Counted from the stretch's first letter, positions 46,140 to 57,812 are shown. The stretch is DNA of 64,000 nucleotides from Saturnia japonica (GCA_033032175.1 CM065308.1:19153590-19217589), one strand, 5' to 3'. Translations and numbers: made by a program. The notes: a model not told the origin generated them from the sequence alone.

Positions 46140-46350
46140 TAATACACCATCACGCCTATATCTCCAAGGGTTAGGCAGAGGTTTACTAATGTATATTCGC
46201 AGCTGAGTGCCTCCAGCGCTCGCCCCCAAACCCGGTAATGTTGTGAGAATTTCGTAGAACAAACCTAATAACACTTTGCTAGACCTTGGGAATCGAACCC
46301 AGGGCCTCGAGCATAGCAGTCGCGCTTGCGACCACTAGGCTAATGACAGA
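46140..46350 (-). repeat. tRNA-derived SINE (family S1) with internal insert
   Basis: In reverse: head 'GCCTAGTGGTCGCAAGCGCG' with an A box, 'CCTGGGTTCGATTCCCAAGG' with a B box, the body 'GCAAAGTGTTATTAGG', then after a break 'CCTCTGCCTAACCCTTGG'. At 46197-46245 a piece reading 'GCAGCTGAGTGCCTCCAGCG' resembles the LINE J tail and replaces part of the body. This copy shows the S1 head best. Confidence 0.65.
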
Positions 46351-47374
46351 CACACTCCGAACAACTAAAAACCAAGATGGAAATCAGTTTTAAAAAACCT
46401 GTTATAATATAGTACAACAAACCCAAAAACAAGTTTTTGTACAATGGTCGAGTAGATACACCGATGCTGTAACAGTGTAAATCAATATTATCACTATGCC
46501 TATTTAGGACATTGCAGAACTTCGGAATTGATAAACTTGTTTCCAAGACAGTATGTCTGAATGGTGGGCATAGTGGTGTGATGCAGAGCCGAAGACGACG
46601 TAAGGGGTCTATAAATTTAAACAGTCTGAGCAGTTGAGGGCACTCAATTTTATTTTTAAAAAATTCAACACTTTTCCAGTGAGCCTAACTTTAATTTTTT
46701 TTTAACGTATGATGTTTCTTTTTTGCCCTGCCAATAGAGAAAGAAAGATGTCAAAAAAACGTTTTTGTATACGTTGTGGAAGTCTATTTGGAAATTTAAA
46801 AAAGTACATGTAGACTGTAAAACAGAATTACAGATCTATTAATAAAGACTTCTTTATAGATTGACTATTTCTTAACGTAGCATGTGGGATCTACAATCCA
46901 TCGCCAGTCGCTACTGCCATGCCAGCCTGATCAAATGTCCCTTCAATGTATGCTTGAAGGGCTCGATGTTGTAGGAAAGTGGAATCAAACTGGCCGGGAT
47001 ACAGTTTCACAGCTTCAAAGTTAAGACAGAGTTCTTTGTTCGTACCGAGATATGGTGGAGCCAAATGCGTGTGGTTCTGTTATGATAGGTACTTGTGTCG
47101 TCGAATATTAACGTAGCATCCAGAGCGAGGTTACCCTTTAACTATGCTGCTTATCACAATGCCAATTGGATAACCTTTTAAATAATTTAATGGGGCAGTC
47201 GTGCACAAAAGACTTTTAGTATAAACTGTAAGGTAACTTAACAAAACCGCCAATCGGGTGAAGTATGTTGAGTTCATTGTAAGCATCTATCTATGTTCAT
47301 TGAGCCAACTCAAAATCCAACTCTATTATAACCTTCCGAGTAATCCATAATTTATATCCACACTATCCATAGTA
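46351..47374. other. Non-coding spacer
   Basis: 46860-47050 is less AT-rich, and on the - strand a stretch reads 'APPYLGTNKELCLNFEAVKL', but no domain was recognised. It may be retroelement debris. Confidence 0.3.
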
Positions 47375-48240
47375 ATATTATAAATGCGAAAGTAACTCTG
47401 TCCGTCTGTCTGTCTTTTACGTTTTCACGCCTAAAACGCTAAAACTTAATTTACTTTGGTATAGAGATAGATTGGACCTTAAGAAAGGACATAGGGTCCT
47501 TTGTGTAGCGAAAATAAAACTTTAAGGGTAGAAAATAGGGGATGAAAGTTTGTAAGAACAAAATGTGGGAACATCAAAGCGCATGCGCGGTAATGTCGGC
47601 GGCCACGCCAACCGGTTTGTTGATTTATTATGCGCATGTGCAGTAATTATGAAATCACATCTTTATCAATGGCAACCGGTTTATTGATTTATTGACATTT
47701 TTATACTTAATAAGAAATATATTGTATTTCTAATACTTACCTATGAAATGATAGTCCAATATTCTTTTTAAGATTGGCTGAAGTGATTTTAAACTCTTTA
47801 ACTACGCAGTACGGCTAAATGCTGTTTTATTTTATGATAGAAAAATGAAATACGCTGTCAATCGCGGCTCGCGGGAGTTTATATATTCTAAACAATATAC
47901 CTATTGTAAATTATCTGGATTATACAGTTTTGCTACAAGTGAATTATTTCATTGTCTTATTCCACATATGGTGAAAATAAAACTTGGGTGAAAGTTTGTA
48001 TGAAGAACCCGTCATGTCTCAAATTAGGGATATTCATTTTATGCTTTTGGTAAGAACGAAAGAAAAAAATTATTTGATGAAAATTGTACACGGGAAATAC
48101 ACGCCATTCCTCAATTGATACGGCTTAAGAATTGTCCACAATATCGGTAAAAATAAAATTACGGGATGTAAATACTGCGTAACTATAAACGCGTGCGGAG
48201 CCACGGGCACGCCGCTAGTATTATTATAAGTGCGAAAGTG
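47375..48240. repeat. Dispersed repeat, RTE-like ends
   Basis: Opens 'TAATATTATAAATGCGAAAG', 'CTCTGTCCGTCTGTCTGTC' and closes 'GTGCGGAGCCACGGGCACGC' then 'CGCTAGTATTATTAT'. This head and tail are typical of lepidopteran RTE-related repeats. A new copy seems to start at 48223. Confidence 0.45.
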
Positions 48241-48342
48241 ACTGTTTTGATGAATATATATAAGACCTTGTATTAGACCTTCGTATATTATTATTATATT
48301 ATTATATTTTAGACCTTGGCAAAGGACAAAGGCTACCTTTGA

Positions 48343-48720
48343 TCATGAAAACAAATCTTTTAGGGTTGAAGTAGGGGATGAAATTTTGTATGAAAACCCC
48401 ATTAAATCAATTTTGTTGAATTTTAGTGTATACACAATACGGACATACCGTCGATGTAACCTATCCAAAGCATCAAGAAGGTATTGGACGGATCCATCCC
48501 AGAGATGCAAATAACATTTTACGCACGGCTGAACTTGAGTCCCGAAAAGAAGGTACAGTTTGCTGGGTGTAAAAAAGTACCGCATTCATTGCAGGATGGC
48601 CAGTCTCGTATATGTTGCATGTTGTCGCTTCCAATGTGATTTCGAGATTGAGGTCAAAACGAATATCAAATTCATTCTCCTAGGATAATGAGATTGTCAC
48701 GTTTTGCGAGTGAGACATTC
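48343..48720 (-). pseudogene. Jockey-type LINE RT C-terminal fragment
   Basis: The - strand ORF 48585-48343 reads 'MRYFFTPSKLYLLFGTQVQP' and 'CYLHLWDGSVQYLLDALDRL'. It matches the region after the RT domain of jockey-like elements ('RYFTP.Q...LYKAQVRP..EYC.HLW'). Upstream to about 48700 the match is faint. Truncated on both sides. Confidence 0.65.
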
Positions 48721-48842
48721 TAAAAAGTAAAGAGAGGGAAGGGGAAGAATGGAGATTTTTTTACATTTTTAGATTACCCTCCACACAGAAACAAAAATTT
48801 GTAATCTTTTTTTATAATATCATTATTATTAGTATAGATTTA

Positions 48843-49745
48843 TTGAGGAAGGTTGTGGGCTATGTAACTTCACGCTACGATCATAAATTCCAAATCCATG
48901 CTAGGAACGATGGCAAACTTTTCCAGATTATGCTTTTAAAATCTAAGCGTTACCGGGAAGATATCTTCATTGATACTCTCCTCATTGCCGATGATGCGGC
49001 CTTTGTCGCTAGTTCCTATCACGAGCTTCAAGCCCTGGTATCCAAATTCGCGTTTGCATGTGATCTATTAGGCAGTGCGGAAAAACCAATTATCTTACTG
49101 GATAATATGCCTTTAGAAATAGTCGACCAATTTTGTTACCTTGGCTCCACCGTCTCGAACAATCTCTCTCTCTCTCAAAGGTGAGATCGATATTCGTATC
49201 GGCAAAGCAGCGACCATATTCGGGAGGCTAAGTGCAAGAGTATGGCGAAACAAACACCATACAATGAAGACCAAGATGATCGTGTACCAAACATGCGTCT
49301 TCAGCATACTCTTGTACGGAGCTGAAACCTGAACATCGTACGCAAAACAGGCACGTCGACTTAACGCTTTCCATATGCGCTGCTTTCGTAATATTCTAGA
49401 TATCACTTGGGAAGACAGAGTCACAAACGAGAAGGTCTTAGAAATTGTACAGCTGCTCAGTTTCATTGCGATACTGAAACAGCGACGATTGCCCTGGCTG
49501 GGGCATGTGCATCGAATGGAGTCGTTCCCTTTGCCAAGTCGTGTCATGCTAGGTGCCGTAGCAAATGCGAAAAGAAGCATAGGTCGGCCACTGCTACAGC
49601 TTAAAGACTGTGTTAAGCATGACATGGCATCCTTTAATATTAATCACGCAGGATGGCAGAAGCTCGCTGAGGTTAGGAACGATTGGCGCAAGTGTGTATA
49701 CGACACGATGATCTTAGTTGCGATGCACAGATTAGCGCGCTCATG
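48843..49745 (+). pseudogene. Non-LTR retrotransposon RT C-terminal half, two lesions
   Basis: The catalytic box reads 'LLIADDAAFVASS' (about 48980-49015), followed by 'ELQALVSKFAFACDLLG' and 'FCYLGSTVSNNLSLS'. A frameshift lies in the CT run at 49164-49178. Reading resumes with 'EIDIRIGKAATIFGRLSARV' and 'YQTCVFSILLYGAET', meets a TGA at 49330-49332 where Trp is usual, and goes on with 'RRLNAFHMRCFRNILDI', 'QRRLPWLGHVHRME' and 'GRPLLQLKDCVKHDM'. This is the kind often annotated as endonuclease-reverse transcriptase or craniofacial development protein 2-like. Only two lesions over 300 codons indicate moderate age. Confidence 0.8.
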
Positions 49746-49883
49746 TGCTCTTATTGTGTTCGACAATGTCGCTCTCGAATTTGCTTGTGTAGCCAGGAAA
49801 AGTGGTGCTCCCAGAGACACTGACCAAACCGTCTGTCATAGACGTAAGGGCCAACAACACAACAACGATCATAAAGACCGGGA

Positions 49884-50325
49884 AATTAGCTGTGAAACTA
49901 CAGAATTCCCGCGTGAATCTTGCTCTCCCGCTCCCGGCTATTTAAAAGACAAAAATACTTATTATGGGTGTTTCTTAGAAGATAGACGTACACTCTCGCA
50001 ATATTTTTTATTGGCCTTTTTAATGTCTACAATTATTTAATACATTAATTGGCTATATCTCTTATGGTTTACTCAGTGTAAGACGTTTATGTGTCCGATT
50101 TGAATCAACAGGACCAGTTTTTTTGTGCGTAACCCTAATTGTTTTTCTGAAATTAAAGTAGCCTAAGTTACTCCTTATAAAATCAGCTATCTACCAGTGA
50201 AAGTCCCGTCACAATCGGTCGAACCGTTTCGGAGATTACCCGGAACGAACACGCAGACAGCCAGACAAAAATTTTAAAAATAGTTTTTTTTTTGTTATAT
50301 GTATCGTATTACTTTCATAATTGGG
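49884..50325 (+). repeat. Dispersed repeat family R1, copy after LINE
   Basis: 'AATTAGCTGTGAAACTACAG', 'AAAGACAAAAATACTTATTA', 'GTCACAATCGGTCGAACCG' and 'ACAGCCAGACAAAAATTTTA' in order. It follows the LINE remnant at 48843-49745 by about 140 bp. Confidence 0.6.
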
Positions 50326-52944
50326 TAAATAGTGGAGCACAACTAGTAACAATATAAAAAAGAAACAATATAAAGGTATTTTATGCACGCTAGCACCTAG
50401 TGGTGCTATGTTACGTTGTAGAAAAACTCGTTTCTCGCTAATGTTGCTAATGCTAATGAACAATAAGGTGTTCGTTTAGTTGGATATAACTACTGAATAT
50501 AATCCATAAAGAGGCGAGCTATATGATTCGACTAAGAAATCAATAATGTAAGTCACATTTATCCTTAATTTCAATAAAATCTAAATATTGTTTAACGTTA
50601 GCGACTTATATTTATGTGTATATCTGTTTGTAAATAACTAGTGATTTAAAATCCATTTTTTTTTTTGCATAATGGCACAAGATTATTGATCCCGGTACTT
50701 ATAAAACAACGGTCTACTTCAGGTATTTAGTAATCATTTAATAAAAGCTAACTCATGATACAATACATAGATTTTGCTTTATGAGATTTTAAGTTTTAAG
50801 TTATACACAGTGCCTGATCTCATTCAAGGCAAAATAAAGATTGATTTTAAATAAACTAAAATTTTTATAATTCTGTACCTTATAAACATAGAGATTTAAA
50901 TTGGAACTGTAATACATAGTTTATTTAAGAATAACTTCAAATTAAATTACAATTAACGGCAAAAAGTGTGTTCTTGTTTAAGAATAAAAAAATCCTTCGA
51001 GAATCACGACACGTGTCTCCTGTTTTCCGGTTGTTTCGTGGTCAAGTAAGTAGGTAATATATAGGTATATCATTATGTTAGATAAATAATTGAATAAGCA
51101 ATAAAAATGATTATGTTGAAACGAATTGCCGTAATTAGTCCTTTAGGCGCTCAGTGCCAGCTTCTATAACTGCGCCCTTGAATATTGGTATGTTATATAG
51201 GTATATATAAAATATTAGGTATTGTTTGTGGTCCTGATCCGATCATTTCTGAACCGCTGTTACCTCTCTAATTACGGCAATGACCAAAAAAAGCATGCAG
51301 CCAGTATGGCGAACCCTTTTACAATAGATTAACGTCCGTTTTCAATAACATATCTGAGTTTACTTTCTCCGATCTGTACATATTTGTAATAAATGCTATC
51401 TTTAATTTAAGACGGATATCGGCTTCCTCCTTATCTATCCAAGTTGTAGGATATTGATATATATTATGTAGACACGAAAAACTATCCATAGATAGGTTAT
51501 TGAAAAAAAAGTAAAGACAAAAGTTTATATTTGTCTGTCTTTAGTAACTGAAACAACGGATGGATAGTGTATAGATCAGAAACAGTTTGAATAAGAGGAG
51601 ACAAAAAAACGGAAAAGACTAGTGTGCGTATCGTTTTATTGTTTTTCTTTGTTAAATACGAGTTACATTAATGTACCGTATTAGTAAACATAATTAAACT
51701 CATCTACTAAACACTAAGTTAAACTTTGAAACCTTAGATTTTGCAAAAACTAAGCTTCATTTGTTTTCGTCGTATTTATGTTAGGCCCCCATACAGGTCG
51801 ATACAAAATGGTCTCGTAAGCCTATCTCGTTCTAATACAAGCATTCTACACTAACTCTTTAGTATCGAGTTGCTGATCTATAAATTATATTAAATTTATG
51901 CATTTATGTATCTATGTAAGTAATTTATATAAACATAATTCGTTTTTTAATTAAATGCTCATTGTTATTTATTTATAACAACCTAAATAGTAAAATTATA
52001 CTTAACTTTAAATTAAAATAAAAGAAAATAATACTATGCGAAAATTTAAAATATCTAAACGCAATGCTAATTGGTTAGACCGCAGTGTGACGTCAAAGTT
52101 TTTGAACGCTTAACTAACTACTTTGCATGATTACTGGATATTTTTATAGCTAGCTGACTCGTGCAAATACTTATTATACCCATTATAGAATATAAACAAT
52201 CGTAACTAAAAGCTGTCGTGTTAGTTATATATACTGTTAATATATGGCGCCTCCTTCATGTTATTTGGATATATTTTCATTGCAAATATTGTCATCTTTT
52301 TTTTTTTAAATGTTTTTTTAACAAAAACATTAATTTTAAACTATTTGTCACTATTTAGAGAAATTATTAAAGCAGGTATGACAGCGGTGTCTAATCCCCA
52401 TGCCGCTTTTACGGTGGAGTTCGCTAACATCTGCGGACTATGGGAAAGTCGGAAATGAAAGCGTTCCCGAACTGCTTTATCCGCATGTGCGGGTGTAATA
52501 GATAATCAACGTTCTACAAAAATACTAGTTCTTAGTATATTATCTTAAAAAAAGACCGCGATACCATAAGCTTACGCCATATGCATATATATAGGCAAAA
52601 GAAGATATTTTGTGGCAAAAGTTTGTTGAAAATTAAAAAGTAGTTGAGTATTATTTTTAATAATTGCTCTTTTGTTTGTAAGAATGAATACGAACAAAAG
52701 TTACTTCATTACCAAGAAAATGTTATGAAGATAAATTTGGCCCTTTACGGCATGTTATTTGGACGCATAATTTGAGAGATAATGAAAAATTTAAATAATT
52801 CAACACTCGGCTCGGGTCTATGTCCACAGTAGTATTGGCGCGAACGAGCAGTGCGATGTGAATGATGAGATGCATAGACATTGGCCGCCCGATAAAAATA
52901 TTGTCTATCTCCATACTGAAGTACTTTTATAAATCATCAATGAG
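50326..52944. other. Long non-coding stretch
   Basis: AT-rich. 52675-52780 repeats words of 22640-23030. A short patch at 52378-52455 reads 'NPHAAFTVEFANICGLW', faintly like a LINE endonuclease start, but too short to call. No gene supported. Confidence 0.4.
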
Positions 52945-53135
52945 TGATTGAGTGACTTGTTATTGGATTTTTCCTATGAAATTCTCAGTAGCAGCTCGGA
53001 ATTTGGTTTCGTGCCCGATTAATGGCAATAGGCTCGCCACCTATTACATGGGACTTAAGAACATACTCGGCGAACGGTGGATGTACATTAGTACACCTCT
53101 GCCTAATCCTTTGGGGAATACAGGCGTAATAGTAT
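52945..53135 (+). repeat. tRNA-derived SINE (family S1), body only
   Basis: 'TTGTTATTGGATTTTTCC', 'GGCAATAGGCTCGCC', 'CTATTACATGGGACTT', 'CACCTCTGCCTAATCC' and 'ATACAGGCGTAATAGTATGG'. The tRNA head is absent. Confidence 0.6.
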
Positions 53136-53414
53136 GGTCTTTTATAAATTATATGCGGGTGAAACCGCCGGGCACAGTTAGTTCTGAATATACTTAAAAT
53201 TCAACGGACTAATCTAACATCATTAGTAATTATAGTTCAAGGTATAATTATGTCTGAGTACTTGTTTTATTTAAATAAATAACTACTAACAGAGATAATC
53301 GTATATTTAAATGTAATATATTTACGTATATTATATCTACATTTACTTTTTTTACACAAAAGTAGCATAAATCAGAAGTTGAATATTGCGTATAATTATA
53401 ATTTTGTCAAACAG

Positions 53415-53535
53415 ATGCCATCAAAAACGAGCGATAGTCTACTACTGCCGAAGTCGTCGAAACATCTAGAAAAGTCCACATCACTGGAGTCCTGTGACTA
53501 TGTAGATCAGTGCAGCTGCGACGAGACAAGCTACG
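53415..53535 (+). CDS. Possible internal exon of an unidentified gene
   Basis: A 121-bp island with balanced base use in AT-rich surroundings, preceded by TTTTGTCAAACAG and followed by GTATAG, a fair donor. One frame is open throughout and reads 'MPSKTSDSLLLPKSSKHLEK' then 'STSLESCDYVDQCSCDETSY'; the other frames are less protein-like. It is Ser-rich with a small Cys cluster (CDYVDQCSC). No domain recognised and no partner exon found nearby. Could be a real exon of a gene with long introns, or chance. Confidence 0.35.
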
Positions 53536-53584
53536 GTATAGGTATATTTATATTGTACCCAGCTATGTCCACAATGGTTAGGAC

Positions 53585-53690
53585 GGTTCTCCGTCCGGGT
53601 TTTGCTCCTTGTTTGAAAAGCGTTCGGGGGGCGTCCGGGCGAGGTTTTTAAAAGTGTCCGGGTCACATTTTGCGTCCAGGGAAAATCGCA
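53585..53690. repeat. Cluster of GTCCGGG words
   Basis: CGTCCGGGTTTT (53594), CGTCCGGGCGAG (53633), TGTCCGGGTCAC (53656) and CGTCCAGGG (53673) lie within 90 bp. Such clusters occur near the ends of some hAT transposons; no TIR or partner cluster was found. Confidence 0.45.
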
Positions 53691-53859
53691 TTAGTTTTTT
53701 AGCAAACGAACTTAATTAGAATACTTATAAATAATATGTCAATTTCTTTGGTACGCTCTGTAGCTTAATGAATTTTAGCATATGAGGTGTTGTTAGATTT
53801 GTCCTAATTGTGGGAGTTACATAGGCTATATTTAATAGTATTATGTGAGAAATCTATAC

Positions 53860-54290
53860 TAATATAATAAAGCGGAAAAGTTTTTTTGTTTGTTTAAATA
53901 CGCTAATCTCTGAAACTACCTGTTGGATTCGATATTTTTTTTTTAATATGACTCACGGGAAATAGTATAGGCGTAGTATATAATATTAGACTACAATTCC
54001 CAGCTAGCCTTAAATATTAATTTTTGTTACGAAGTCGGAAGTCGAAGTCCTCGCGAACTTACTATAACTGCGTGCGCTGGCTTAAAGGATAATGATAGGT
54101 AAATACAATGTTCTACAAAAATAATAGTCCTTAGTCGTCGTCGTAGTAGTATATCTATCTCTTATACATAGGCCACATTATGGTATATTGCATTTAATTT
54201 TGTTAAAGAGTAAAAATTAATTTATGAGCATTATTTTCATATTAATCCTTACGAACACGAACCGCGGGGCACAGCTAGTTCTTGTATATA
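53860..54290 (+). repeat. RTE-like 3'-end repeat
   Basis: 'TATACTAATATAATAAAGCGG', 'TTTTTTTGTTTGTTTAAATACG' and 'CTAATCTCTGAAACTACC' open it; 'ACCGCGGGGCACAGCTAG' closes it near 54275. Related to 22425-22700 and 4838-5090. Confidence 0.5.
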
Positions 54291-54785
54291 TGTTTATATA
54301 AATATATATGTAATTTGTTTCTCGAAAACAGCTCCAACGATTTGCACGAAACTTTGTATTTACTTTTCAAGTAAACCTGTGTTTTTTGTTTGTTAAAGAC
54401 TAGATATTAATGTTTAAATACGAAGTTTGAGAGTTAAATAAAAAGCAAAACTATTTTGTGAAATGTTTTTCATGTAGTCTGGTTTTTTGTTATCATTTTA
54501 ATTTAATAATTTTAATTTAATTTTATACATAAAAGAAGAGCGTAACTAATTGCTTTTCTTGGTAGATTACTTCAGAAAAGGCAATTTTTAGTTAGTTTTT
54601 GTAAAATAACATAGAGTAGTATAAACGAGTAACGTTTAGCTGTATTACGAATCGATCTTGTCGAAAAGAAGCTGTTTATGTGTAAATGAATAAAAACAGG
54701 AAATAAAATTGATTATTTCATTATGTTTAATAGAATGAACTATAGAAGTATAATATTTTAGTTTTTCTTTTTTTAAACAAAATAA
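54291..54785. other. Non-coding spacer
   Basis: AT-rich, with a LINE-tail word 'GCTCCAACGATTTGCACGAAA' near 54330. Nothing else. Confidence 0.35.
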
Positions 54786-56990
54786 AAAAAATCTTTATTC
54801 AATTTAGGCCCCGAAGAAGGCATTTATGAACATCAAAATACTACTGCATGCCGGTTCGGAAAATATCCCAGGCATCGAGAAGAAATTCTAAGAAACTCGA
54901 TCGGGTTTACCTTTTTTCCAACTATACAAAAGTGTTAATACAAAACAATAATAATAATATATTATTATTATTATTATATTCTTTATTGCACAAAAAAAAA
55001 GTACAAATGGAGGACTTAATGCTAAAATGCATTCTCTGCCAGTCTTCCAAGGGAGCAAGGGAAAGGTATATGCAAGGTGTGCATAATGTTAAGTAAAAAA
55101 AAAGAGAAAAAACCTAGCCAATATTCAATTGCTCCAAGTAAAACCTACGTAGCGAATACTTGAAGGAATTTCGAGAGTTGGCCAGTTGGATATTGATAGG
55201 AAGCGAATTCCACAGTCGTGCTGCTGTAACGGCAAAGGATTGGTCGCGGAAATTAGTATGATGACTTGGTATACTGAGAATTAAAGAATCAGAAGACCTT
55301 AGCTGTCTATTATGCGTATCCGCGAGAGATTGAAATAGTATTTTTAAATATTTAGGGGATTTGGGATTATTAAGTACGGAGAAAAGAAGACAAAGTATTC
55401 TTATATTCCTACGTTGCCGAATAGGTAGCCATTTCAACCTGGCTCGGTATTCAGAAACATGATCAAACTTCCGAAGACGGAAGATGAAACGGATACAGTT
55501 ATTGAGTAGACGATCAAATTTATTTAAGAGATCTTCTGAGGTCCAAGTAAGCAACGTCTGCATAATCCAGAAGTGGTAGAAGAAGAGTATTCACTAGGGA
55601 AATCTTAGTATTAACAGGAAGAAAGTTTTTCAAACGCATGAGAGAATGAAGAGAAGCATAAAATTTTCTACTAACTTCCTTGACTTGGTCTGCCCAGCAT
55701 AATTTAGTATCGAAGATGATACCAAGATTTTTCACCGTAGTTGAGTAAGGAATAGTACATTTATTGTATTGAAGAGGAGTCAATGAATTAAAGTCTATTT
55801 TAGCAAGCTGTTTTGAGCTACCAATTATAATGGATTGACACTTAGTTGGATTAACATAAATCCCGTAAGATTCAGACCAGGAAAGTAAACTTGAGAGGTC
55901 TTTGTTTAAATTATTGATTATAGAAGGAAGATTCTTTATTTCGCAATGCAGATACAATTGCAGGTCATCAGTATAGAGATGGCAGTGGGATTGTAAAATA
56001 GGCGTAAGTAAGTTTATAAAAATAGAAAAAAGTAACGGAGATAGAATGCCGCCTTGGGGAACACCAGCTTCTAGAGCACACCAATCTGATTCGCCATCAT
56101 AGACGCGAACAGCCTGGTGACGATCTCGGAGATAAGAAGAAAACCATTCCAGTGCTAAGGGTGAAAACTGAAGACAAGAAAGAGCGGCAATCAGAAGATA
56201 ATTTAGTGGATGCACAGAGAGGGAGTCACTTCCAGACATCACTATCGTTCACATAATGATCCACCCTATAATAATAACCTTTTAACAGTAAGAGATGATT
56301 GACATGGTCCTTGAACTCGTCCGGTAAATCAGTAATATGCTTCGGGATCTTATTATACAACCTGACACTATTACCTAAAAAACTTTGATTGGACATACTT
56401 AGTCTAAAACACGATACGATTAATTTATCTCTATTTCTAGTATAACCATTGTGCTTATCTTTGACAAAATCTAACTTGACTAAGTTTTTTACGAATATAC
56501 ATTAAATTATCAAGGATATATTGAGAGAGTAAAGTTAAGATATTATATTCCTGAAATTTGTTCTTTAGTGATTCACGAGGTCTCATGTTGTAAATTTCAC
56601 GAATTGCCCGCTTTTGTAATATAAATAATATGTTATCTATCTCAGCTGCTGAATCCCAAAGCAAAATACCGTAAGATATTAAGCCATGGAAGTAAGCGAA
56701 GTAGACCAACCTCGCAGTGGCAATATCTGTTAAATGGCTAATCTTACGTACTGCAAATTCAGCAGAGCCTAATCTTCTCGCCTAGGTTTTAATGTGCAGA
56801 CCCCATCGTAATTTTGAATAAAATGCAATACCCAAGAAATCAGTACTATCAACTAAACGTACTAAATTCCTTTCTATCTTGATACTACTATCAACACGCC
56901 GGACATTGGGCAAGGCAAACTCATACATTTAGTTTGTTTGCATTTAACAGTAAATTATTTAAAGTAAACCATTCAGAGATTTTAACTAAA
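54786..56990 (-). pseudogene. Non-LTR retrotransposon (family K), outer copy of a nest
   Basis: On the - strand from about 56985 the translation follows the copy at 41753-42520: 'SEWFTLNNLLLNANK' near 56960, 'YFAYFHGLISYGILLWDSAA' (56709-56640), 'RPRESLKNKFQEY' (56585), then the 3' UTR with the word 'TCACTTCCAGACATCAC' (56226). At 56198 it is interrupted, and it resumes below about 54950 with 'ACTCGATCGGGTTTACC' and the terminal 'CTTTATTCAATTTAGGCCCC' (54793-54812). The break falls in the ATT-rich part of the 3' UTR. Confidence 0.78.
54985..56197 (-). pseudogene. Non-LTR retrotransposon nested in family K 3' UTR
   Basis: A 5'-truncated RT read on the - strand: 'LALEWFSSYLRDRHQAVRVY', 'EAGVPQGGILSPLLFSIFIN', catalytic box 'LYTDDLQLYLHCE', 'YGIYVNPTKCQSIII', 'VKNLGIIFDTKLCWADQV', 'LLPLLDYADVAYLDL'. 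A one-base frameshift lies near 55530-55550. Reading resumes with 'SEDLLNKFDRLLNNCIRFIF', 'WLPIRQRRN' and 'AARLWNSLPINIQ' to a stop at 55114. The 3' end has CAATAAAG and an (AAT/ATT)n run at about 54945-54980. The box is YTDD rather than YADD. A jockey/CR1-group element different from family K. Confidence 0.8.
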
Positions 56991-57580
56991 ATATGTATTG
57001 TTTAATTGCCTAAGCTTCGAATCTGTTAGTGGTGACAGCCAAAATTCAAAACGCTTTCAAAGATTTTCAACTTTTAATATCACATTTTCTTACAATACTG
57101 TTCAGTTATTTCGTTTTAAATTTGCGTCGTTATTTGAATTACATTACGTGTGCCCTTTTTTCCGGTCGTGGCTTGTTCCTTTATCGATCGCCATTGATCG
57201 ATCATCGATTGCCTTACGTTGCGGCGAAAGTACATCAAAATATAAACAGGAAGAAGATATTTTAGAAAAATACATTTTAAATATTTAGAAATTGTATAAA
57301 CTACGATTTATTAATTATCACGCTATTTCTAATTTTGTTCAATCGATAATAATTATATTTTAATCAAAACAACAACTTTTAACATTCCAGAAATATTAAT
57401 AACATCAAAACTCAAAACATATTATTAATATTCTTTATATAAAACATCTAAGTTACATAATTAGAAATATACATATATTTAAATACCCCTAACAGCTCGC
57501 TCTTCCTGCTCAGCGCGAGTCCTCACGCGCTATCGTTAACTTGTTTTAAATTATTTCTGTCATTTTACTATATAATCATT
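56991..57580. other. Non-coding spacer before the LTR element
   Basis: An open stretch at 56998-57288 ('FNCLSFESVSGDSQNSKRF') has no recognised domain and ordinary start context; probably chance. AT-rich otherwise. Confidence 0.35.
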
Positions 57581-57585
57581 ACAAC

Positions 57586-57791
57586 TGTGGCGCCTCATTC
57601 GCCACTATTTTTGTACTGGCTGTTTCTAATCGTTAATATTAAAAAGTACTTAAGTGATGACATATCAGAGAGACGAATGAAAATCAGACGGTTGGTTTCA
57701 CGACACGTTTTGTACTAAAAACTTGTATTATAATATTATAAAGTACATGTGCTAAAGCCCTACTGACTAGCGTTATTATTGAACACGCCAA
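57586..57791 (+). repeat. 5' LTR
   Basis: Starts TGTGGCGCCTCATTCGCC and ends GAACACGCCAA. The boundary is set by the ACAAC duplication. An AT-rich centre ('TTGTATTATAATATTATAAAG', split) could hold the promoter; no firm TATA box is claimed. Confidence 0.92.
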
Positions 57792-57793
57792 AC

Positions 57794-57812
57794 TGGTGAC
57801 CACCGACGTTTG
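57794..57812 (+). promoter_or_regulatory. Primer-binding site, tRNA-Trp-like
   Basis: Two bases after the LTR comes TGGTGACCACCGACGT. It equals the complement of the 3' end of insect tRNA-Trp (TGGTGACCCCGACGT) except for one extra A. tRNA-Trp priming is known for CsRn1-clade elements. The extra A could reduce priming. Confidence 0.6.

Noticed and set aside
46860..47050. A G+C-richer patch with a - strand reading
   Set aside because: The reading is short and matches no family I know; could be any retroelement debris.
52378..52455. Possible LINE endonuclease start ('VEFANICGLW')
   Set aside because: About 25 codons with no continuation; too short to separate from chance.
56998..57288. Two overlapping open frames of 78-96 codons
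   Set aside because: No recognised domain, no supporting splice or start context, low-complexity Phe/Leu-rich composition.
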